Below are positions 14,104 to 19,383 of a DNA stretch of 19,383 nt, piece after piece. Under the pieces are notes generated by a model. It was not told the DNA's origin, made no database searches, and saw nothing but the letters and a program-made list of their open reading frames with translations. Both the position numbers and the translations under genes were made by a program. This stretch comes from Candidatus Bathyarchaeota archaeon BA1 (GTDB lineage Archaea > Thermoproteota > Bathyarchaeia > Bathyarchaeales > Bathyarchaeaceae), in the NCBI GenBank assembly GCA_001399805.1, contig LIHJ01000037.1:1046-20428 (forward strand), written 5' to 3'. Numbering within the stretch: the stretch's first letter is position 1; every line of letters begins with the position of its first letter.

Positions 14104-15111
14104 TCACCTCAATTTAACCCGAGGGTCAAGGTATGCTATCGCTATGTCGAGGAACCATAGGGATATGGCCGTGAATACAGTTATTATGAAAAGCATCGCT
14201 TGCACTGCGGGGTAATCGAACGCGCTTATAGCCTGAAAGAGGTATCGACCAGTTCCATACCAGGAGAAAATGTTTTCAATTATTACTCCACCGCTTACTA
14301 TTCCTGGCAGGGCCAATGCAAGGATTGTAAGTATTGGGGGTGAAACGTTTTTCAAGACGTATCTCCTCATGATTTTTCCTTCAGGCAACCCCTTAGCTTT
14401 TGCAGTTGTTACGTAGTCTTGCCGAAGTTCACCTATTGTTATAGTTCTCATGTAGTAGGTGAGACTTCCAAAGCCCGCGATTACAACAGCCATCCAAGGT
14501 AGAGCGAGGTGCCATAAGTAGTCAAGAAGGTGCGCGAGGGGGTCGGGTGGTAGGAATGGGCTTTTTGTCCCTGCGATTGGGAAGAGTTTTAGGTTCCATT
14601 CCAGACGCGGATACCAAGCTAAAAGATAGAGGAGGGTTAAACCCATGAGCCAGCCTGGCATTATGTATGACCATATCGCAGTCAAAACAATTGTAGAGTC
14701 GGTTCTGCTTCCTCTCTTCCTCGCCGCATACAATCCCAAAGCTAAGGCTATAGCCCAGATTCCGACTAGCGAGAATGAGTCAAGTATGACGGTGTTGATG
14801 AGCCTAGGTATTAGTTCATACATCACAGGTCTTCCGGTTATGAAGGAGTAGCCGAATTGACCCGTAAAGAGGTTGAGCGCATATCTCACGTATTGATGTG
14901 GGAAGATGGGTTCGTCAAGCCCGAACTGCGCCCTCAGGAGCTTCTCGACTTCGGGTGGAGCCCCGGGCTCGATTAAGAACGCTGAGGGGTCGACACCCAT
15001 AAAATGTATAGGTATGACCCTCAAGAGGACGAACTGAAGGGTTACGACCGCTAACACTAGAATTATTCTGTCAATTCCTCGCTTTAGCAAGTAACCTAAC
15101 ATGCCGGGCAT
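14104..15111 (-). CDS. oppB: Peptide ABC transporter permease OppB/DppB
   Basis: Permease partner of OppC, 335 residues, six predicted membrane helices. It shows the DppB features: a first helix with RIILVLAVVTLQFVLLRVIP, then GLDEPIFPHQYVRYALNLFTGQFGYSF in the external loop, and the cytoplasmic EAA-type loop with DYVTTAKAKGLPEGKIMRRYVLKN that contacts the ATPase. The C-terminus ends YLDPRVKLR. The ATG at 15111 has AGGAG 8 nt upstream; a second ATG three codons later is less well spaced. The gene starts 37 nt after oppA and its stop lies within the ribosome site of oppC, consistent with one transcript. Confidence 0.95.
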   Translation of the reverse strand: MPGMLGYLLKRGIDRIILVLAVVTLQFVLLRVIPIHFMGVDPSAFLIEPGAPPEVEKLLRAQFGLDEPIFPHQYVRYALNLFTGQFGYSFITGRPVMYELIPRLINTVILDSFSLVGIWAIALALGLYAARKRGSRTDSTIVLTAIWSYIMPGWLMGLTLLYLLAWYPRLEWNLKLFPIAGTKSPFLPPDPLAHLLDYLWHLALPWMAVVIAGFGSLTYYMRTITIGELRQDYVTTAKAKGLPEGKIMRRYVLKNVSPPILTILALALPGIVSGGVIIENIFSWYGTGRYLFQAISAFDYPAVQAMLFIITVFTAISLWFLDIAIAYLDPRVKLR

Positions 15112-15148
15112 AAATGTTAACTCCTAACAGAAAAGGGGGGAAAGGGTA

Positions 15149-17299
15149 TCAAGCTTTTTCAGCGATCCTTCGTCTCTTATATAGGAGGAAACCTCCGGAG
15201 ACGATTACCGCGACCACCACAATCCCAGCGATGTAGGGAACATACCTCATGATCGCAGCTTCTGTTGATAGTGAATAAGCCATTTCGCGCTTCAGCGAAC
15301 CTAATGGCAGGGGCTGCGTTGCGGTGAGCTCAAGCTTATAGCTCGCGGCGGGTAGCATTGAAATTATAGCCGTGTATATGCCGCCACCCACATTTGAGAG
15401 GGTTACTTCCTTCTTCACCTTTTCATCCACGAGGAAGGCGAGATTGAGCGTGGCGTTTTCAACGGCTCTTCCCACATAGTCTGTAACTTTAAAAGATATC
15501 TCAAAGGTTTCATCGTCGTAGGCTTTATGAGGTAGCCTCACCGTTTCAATTTTCAAAGCTTTCTCTGGGTGTGGCAGATAGTATAAGGGGTTCCAGATGT
15601 TTACTACGTAGCTTCCTGGGACATAATCGTACATTATGAATGGCCCATTTCCGGTTAAAGTGGTCAACATGGGGTTTGTGGGGTGCCTCTCTCTAGCAAG
15701 GTCAAGCTTTGCAGGTTCCTTCAATTTTTCCCATATGTGCTTGGGCATATACCTAGGACTTATAATGTATGGTAAGATGAGCCAGCTGGTGCTGTTGACG
15801 TAAACAGTGAAGGTGTAGTCGTCTTTCACCTCGGTTTTGTAGGTCTTCTCTATCCAGTCGAGGACGTATCTATACATTTTAAGTTCTTTGCCCAACCTCC
15901 ACACGGTGAAGTTCGCGTCGTGGGCTGTGAACGGTACACCATCATGCCAAGTTATGTTCCTCGCAAAGTGTAGGGTGACCTTGGTAACCTTGACCCCCGG
16001 CTTCACCTCTGGGTATTCGATGTCGTATTTTTGAACAAGTCGTGGTAAAGCCTTTCTGTAATCGCCCGCGTATTTCGGATGTGAAATGGCTGACCACTCG
16101 TAAATGTGGCTCATGACCGTAGCTTCGTCAAGCCAGATGTAGGTTGCTGGGTTTAGGTTTTCAACGCTAGCAACCGCCCTACGGAGAGAAGCTCCAAAGG
16201 GCATTGCTATAGTGTGTTCATTAAGGTCAGAAAGCCAAGATGTGCCCAGCGGCACCGTTAGTCCGGGGGCCTCAAAAAAGACTCTGCCCCTCAGTTTACC
16301 TGAGACAGCAACAATGCTAACCGAGCTATACACAGGGATCCAAGGTAACTCTTCCTGCAGTATCACTTGAGCTTTCCATAACACTTCCTTTGCCTCTTCA
16401 GAGTCGCTTGTATCGACGAAGCGCTCTAGAAGCTTATCCAATGTGGCATTCCTGATGCCGTAGCGATTCCACCCTCCAGGACGGTCAAATTTCGAGTGGA
16501 AGAAGCGGTAGGGCCAATCTGACTCTGGGCCTATACCAACCCAGCCCCAGTGGTACATATCGAATTCATGGGTGTCTCTAACCCTCTTCATCCTCACAGC
16601 TGCTGATTCAACCGCGTCGTGGGTGATCTTTATCCCTATCTTCTCGCATTGCTTCGCGAAGTGCACAGCAATAGCGAATGAGGTCGGGGCAAGGGCCTCC
16701 GTTGCCGTTAAAACATTCAGGGGCCTAATCGGTTTGTTAGTGGTAGGGTCTATTCTCCATCCGTCAGGACCGCGAACGAAGCCAGCTTTATCCAAAATCT
16801 TATTTGCTTCCTCCAAGCCATATTCATACATTGTAACGTTAGGGTTATGCCATACACCAAGTGTAGGCATTATGACGGTTTCTAACATGACACCATACCC
16901 CTTCAAGATTTCAGGAAGTATGTACCCCTCCTTGTTAAGTGTATGCGCTAATGCATGGCGTATGGCTGGATGTGAGAGCGGCCACCTTCTCATGTTGAAG
17001 TATATGGAAAAGGTTGTGTAAGCCTGAGACGTATAGAAGAACGCATCCGGACGGTTTTTGCGGACACGCTCAACATCTTCAGGCCTGACCCCCACCACGT
17101 CAATCTCATCAGCTTCAAAGGCGGCTAACCGAGACTCGTAGGCTATGATGATCTTAAACAGTTGGCTATCAGCCCTTGGACCAAATGTTTCCCACTCCCA
17201 ATCCCAAGGCTTAACCTCAGCGTGAACAGAGCAGGGAAGAGCAGCGGATGAGGGCAACATCAATAGCAGCAGTACTATGATAAAAACCTTGTATTTCAT
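15149..17299 (-). CDS. oppA: Peptide ABC transporter substrate-binding protein with permuted domain order
   Basis: Extracytoplasmic SBP_bac_5-family receptor, 716 residues, first gene of the transporter operon. Residues 1-27 are a signal peptide and about 687-706 a C-terminal membrane anchor, an archaeal arrangement. The order of family hallmarks is swapped. After the signal comes what is normally the second half: EIDVVGVRPEDV (65-76), YFNMRRWPLSHPAIRHALAHTLNK (100-123), GLEEANKILDKAGF (161-174) and YGIRNATLDKLL (280-291). Only then comes what is normally the first half: ENLNPATYIWLDEATVMSHIYE (380-401), ARNITWHDGVPFTAHDANFTVWR (446-468) and LTGNGPFIMYDY (548-559). An Ig-like beta domain follows at about 595-680. 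It has a TATA box and an AAGGA site 8 nt before the ATG. I recall other archaeal peptide-binding proteins with a similar layout. Confidence 0.9.
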   Translation of the reverse strand: MKYKVFIIVLLLLMLPSSAALPCSVHAEVKPWDWEWETFGPRADSQLFKIIIAYESRLAAFEADEIDVVGVRPEDVERVRKNRPDAFFYTSQAYTTFSIYFNMRRWPLSHPAIRHALAHTLNKEGYILPEILKGYGVMLETVIMPTLGVWHNPNVTMYEYGLEEANKILDKAGFVRGPDGWRIDPTTNKPIRPLNVLTATEALAPTSFAIAVHFAKQCEKIGIKITHDAVESAAVRMKRVRDTHEFDMYHWGWVGIGPESDWPYRFFHSKFDRPGGWNRYGIRNATLDKLLERFVDTSDSEEAKEVLWKAQVILQEELPWIPVYSSVSIVAVSGKLRGRVFFEAPGLTVPLGTSWLSDLNEHTIAMPFGASLRRAVASVENLNPATYIWLDEATVMSHIYEWSAISHPKYAGDYRKALPRLVQKYDIEYPEVKPGVKVTKVTLHFARNITWHDGVPFTAHDANFTVWRLGKELKMYRYVLDWIEKTYKTEVKDDYTFTVYVNSTSWLILPYIISPRYMPKHIWEKLKEPAKLDLARERHPTNPMLTTLTGNGPFIMYDYVPGSYVVNIWNPLYYLPHPEKALKIETVRLPHKAYDDETFEISFKVTDYVGRAVENATLNLAFLVDEKVKKEVTLSNVGGGIYTAIISMLPAASYKLELTATQPLPLGSLKREMAYSLSTEAAIMRYVPYIAGIVVVAVIVSGGFLLYKRRRIAEKA

Positions 17300-17336
17300 G
17301 GCTTTTTCCTTCTTCGTCTATCAGTACTCATGGCAG

Positions 17337-17345
17337 TATATATTT
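17337..17345 (-). promoter_or_regulatory. TATA box, promoter of the opp operon
   Basis: AAATATATA on the minus strand, centred near 17341, predicts a start of transcription around 17315 and a short leader that includes the AAGGA ribosome site before oppA. No comparable box is seen in the small gaps between the opp genes, so the five genes are probably one transcript. Confidence 0.6.
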
Positions 17346-17412
17346 TTTGCGTTTTTTGCGCTCTTATTAAGAAGATGGCGCTTATTAGCTTTCTCTGCCT
17401 TTTCATGTTCTA

Positions 17413-17643
17413 ATGGCTTTAACCATCCAGTCTCTCATGCCTTCTGATGCCGGATGTGCCGAGGCGTTGAGGGAGGTTAGGTGGGCTGCAGGTCTCCAAT
17501 GCCTCTACTGTGGCAGTTCAAGGGCTGTTAGGCGTGGCTGGCGCAAGCGTCTCTACCAGCGGTACCGCTGCAAGGACTGTGGACGCTGGTTCAACGACAG
17601 GTTCGGCACGGTCCTATTTCATCCAACACGAGTTTCCTTCTAA
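17413..17643 (+). pseudogene. Zinc-ribbon fragment of an IS1595-like transposase
   Basis: A 76-residue product containing the N-terminal zinc ribbon found in IS1595/ISXO2-type transposases: LQCLYCGSS with C30 and C33, then YRCKDCGRWFNDRFGT with C53 and C56, then a stop shortly after. The catalytic DDE domain that should follow is missing in the next 60 nt before the protease gene. A decayed insertion sequence is the simplest reading. A stand-alone zinc-ribbon DNA-binding protein is possible, since the ATG start and the fold are intact. No terminal inverted repeats were found around it. It lies just upstream of the opp operon promoter, in the opposite direction. Confidence 0.6.
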
Positions 17644-17705
17644 ACACAATAAAGCATTCTACACAACCTTCTAATACCACAAGATAGAGTTTAATACCGA
17701 GCAAT

Positions 17706-18794
17706 ATGTGGGATGCATCCCGAGACGACCTTCCCACCGAAATCGCCCAGTTGGAACAATTGCGCAGCATGGTTGAATCAGAGTTTGACGTAGAGGAGGG
17801 CCTCATCGAACATGGCAGCCACACCTTTTACGTGAGAACACGGCAAGACTCCAAAAAAGGGTTTCTGAGGCTTATCAAACGTTTAGACACCATTGGATTC
17901 GTTCCCGTTCTTAGAAAAAATGGGAAGAAAACGGCGTTGCGGATAATTCATAGGCCCCCAGCAACACTTAGCCGGCGGACCATCAGTATGATCTTGTTCT
18001 TCGCGACAGTAGGCACTACACTATTTACTGGGTATACACTCTCGCAGGGGTTTGTGGCCGAGGATTTTATGCCCAACCCAACAATAGGTGCTGTTTCCTT
18101 CGCATCCGCCATCATGACGATACTTGTAGTGCATGAAGTGAGCCACAAGCTCGCCACTCACATACACGGCATTAGAGCGACTGCGCCCTATTTCATTCCG
18201 GGTCCTCCCATGCCATACGGTGTGGGGACATTCGGAGCCGTGATTCAACAACGGTCTCTCCCCCCAAACAAGGATGCCTTGTTCGACCTTGGCTTCGGTG
18301 GCCCATTTGCAGGCTTCATTATGACCATGATCATCACGATCATCGGCATTCAGCTCTCCCCCACGGTTTCTAGACCCCCGCCAGGGATGGTGGATCCCCC
18401 TATGCCGATACTTTTTAGGCTCCTTGTCGAAGCGTTTGCAACAATCCCCCCTGGTCACTATTTATTGTTGCATCCCATTGCCTTCGCGGGGTGCATTGGC
18501 ATGCTTGTCACCATGCTTAATCTAGTGCCTGTAGGCATGCTGGATGGTGGTCACGCTGCTAGAGGCGTGTTGGGGGAGACACCCCGAAACGTCCTCTCAT
18601 TCTTTTCCATTCTGCTGTTGCTTGTCCTTGGGCACTACCTCATGGCGGTCCTGGCCCTCCTTTTGTCTTTGCAACGACATCCAGGACCCCTGGATGATGT
18701 CTCAGAGCTCACAACCGGCAGAAAGCTCGCCACCCTCGTGCTTGTTTTGATTTTTGTTCTTTGCATCGTTCCGATAAGGCCTGTCCTTCGCTAA
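17706..18794 (+). CDS. Site-2 protease family membrane metalloprotease (M50)
   Basis: Intramembrane zinc protease of the S2P/EGY1-like group, 362 residues. It has a soluble N-terminal domain (about 1-85), then several membrane helices. The zinc site is HEVSH (H143, E144, H147) within a hydrophobic segment. The third ligand is Asp280 in NLVPVGMLDGGH (272-283), the family's NxxPxxxLDGG motif. Between them, PYFIPGPPMPYGVGTFGAVI is a typical family segment. Such proteases cleave membrane-bound regulators or remnant signal peptides; no anti-sigma-like partner is encoded next to it and the substrate is unknown. The ATG at 17706 has no ribosome site, and a weak TATA-like element (about 17669-17677) lies 30 nt upstream. 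It converges on the cysteine-cluster gene. Confidence 0.93.
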   Translation: MWDASRDDLPTEIAQLEQLRSMVESEFDVEEGLIEHGSHTFYVRTRQDSKKGFLRLIKRLDTIGFVPVLRKNGKKTALRIIHRPPATLSRRTISMILFFATVGTTLFTGYTLSQGFVAEDFMPNPTIGAVSFASAIMTILVVHEVSHKLATHIHGIRATAPYFIPGPPMPYGVGTFGAVIQQRSLPPNKDALFDLGFGGPFAGFIMTMIITIIGIQLSPTVSRPPPGMVDPPMPILFRLLVEAFATIPPGHYLLLHPIAFAGCIGMLVTMLNLVPVGMLDGGHAARGVLGETPRNVLSFFSILLLLVLGHYLMAVLALLLSLQRHPGPLDDVSELTTGRKLATLVLVLIFVLCIVPIRPVLR

Positions 18795-18823
18795 CTGTCA
18801 AATGTTAACGTGCATGTCAACCG

Positions 18824-19360
18824 TTATATTCTAAGGGGCCTCACCTTGGGGATCTTCCTCCAATCCACTCCAAAATAAAGGTTGCTCAAGTTTGCGGTGC
18901 TATAGAACTGTTTCTCTCTCAACCCCAGGGCAATCTCGACGAGTTCCGGTATGGCCTTATAGGTGAGTTCCTCTGTGGGGTTTCCCCATCGTATCCCTAT
19001 GCATGACGGGTCCACGTAAATGAAGAGGCTTCTCCCCCTATAATCATAGGAGGCTTCGTTGGGACTGCCGTATTTGGGCCTGCCGAGGATCTTGAAGGGC
19101 CAAAGCTTGCAGGCTGTGGGCTTCATGTGTTGTAGCCCGCAGAGCCACGTGTTATAAAGCTTGTGCAGGAAGACGCATGTGCCGTCATCCCTCTTTCTCA
19201 GGTAAAACTTGCTTATGTCAGCCTCAGTGACACCAACCCCGTAGGTTCGAACGATGTTCATCCACTCATTGAAACCAAGGACTACATCAAACCCTCGACA
19301 GCAAATACCGCAGGCAACGCAACCCCAGGATTCAACGTAGCTCCAAGGGACCGGGACCAT
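18824..19360 (-). CDS. YkgJ-family cysteine cluster protein
   Basis: A 178-residue protein of the YkgJ/UPF0153 (zinc- or iron-chelating cysteine cluster) family, exact function unknown. The family signature is complete: CVACGICCRG (C14, C17, C20, C21), then C62 in GTCVFL, C74 in WLCGLQH, and KPTACKLWPF with C84. These cysteines are thought to bind Fe-S or zinc. The tail (about 120-178) carries no recognised motif. The ATG at 19360 fits the start of related proteins, but the frame remains open to the window edge, so the gene may begin further upstream outside the window. It ends 29 nt from the end of the site-2 protease gene in tail-to-tail orientation. Confidence 0.88.
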   Translation of the reverse strand: MVPVPWSYVESWGCVACGICCRGFDVVLGFNEWMNIVRTYGVGVTEADISKFYLRKRDDGTCVFLHKLYNTWLCGLQHMKPTACKLWPFKILGRPKYGSPNEASYDYRGRSLFIYVDPSCIGIRWGNPTEELTYKAIPELVEIALGLREKQFYSTANLSNLYFGVDWRKIPKVRPLRI

Positions 19361-19383
19361 ATTATCATCTGCCGACGATGGGG

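Overview
The window reads as a chromosomal segment of an archaeon, most likely a member of the Thermoproteota/Bathyarchaeia-type lineages. The signs are archaeal TATA-like boxes about 25-30 nt before start codons (some starts leaderless or nearly so), frequent TTG and GTG starts, purine-rich Shine-Dalgarno sites inside operons, VapBC, HEPN and ribbon-helix-helix small genes, and archaeal-style peptide ABC transporter architecture. This taxonomic placement is inferred from gene content and style only. I saw no rRNA, tRNA or CRISPR array.

Left part (1-4430) is accessory in character. It holds the end of a PfkB-family sugar/nucleoside kinase, a 57-codon orphan ORF, an orphan HEPN protein, an AT-rich gap with a GC palindrome, a VapBC toxin-antitoxin pair, the detached C-terminal end of a family-2 glycosyltransferase, an ACT-V4R sensor-like protein, and a second ribbon-helix-helix gene translationally coupled to an unknown ORF.

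Centre (4457-8745) is a nucleobase/ureide catabolism locus. A YgeW-like knotted carbamoyltransferase runs leftward. It is divergent from preA (catalytic subunit of NAD-dependent dihydropyrimidine dehydrogenase) and a dihydropyrimidinase/hydantoinase. The two arms share a perfectly palindromic TATA box. Downstream lies a truncated nitrilase-family gene that resembles the start of a beta-ureidopropionase or N-carbamoyl amidase. My main hypothesis is that pyrimidine (or hydantoin-type) rings are reduced and opened here, and that the resulting N-carbamoyl compound is cleaved phosphorolytically by the carbamoyltransferase to give carbamoyl phosphate, replacing the hydrolytic amidase whose remnant is still present.

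Right part (8884-17299) has a membrane-anchored, extracytoplasmic propeller-repeat protein facing a complete five-gene peptide/opine-type ABC transporter operon read leftward (oppA-B-C-D-F). Three oddities stand out: the two halves of the binding protein appear in swapped order, the OppC permease carries an extra extracytoplasmic domain of about 190 residues, and oppD seems to start at a CTG codon. The last section (17413-19383) has a transposase zinc-ribbon fragment, a site-2 protease family membrane metalloprotease, and a YkgJ-type cysteine-cluster protein.
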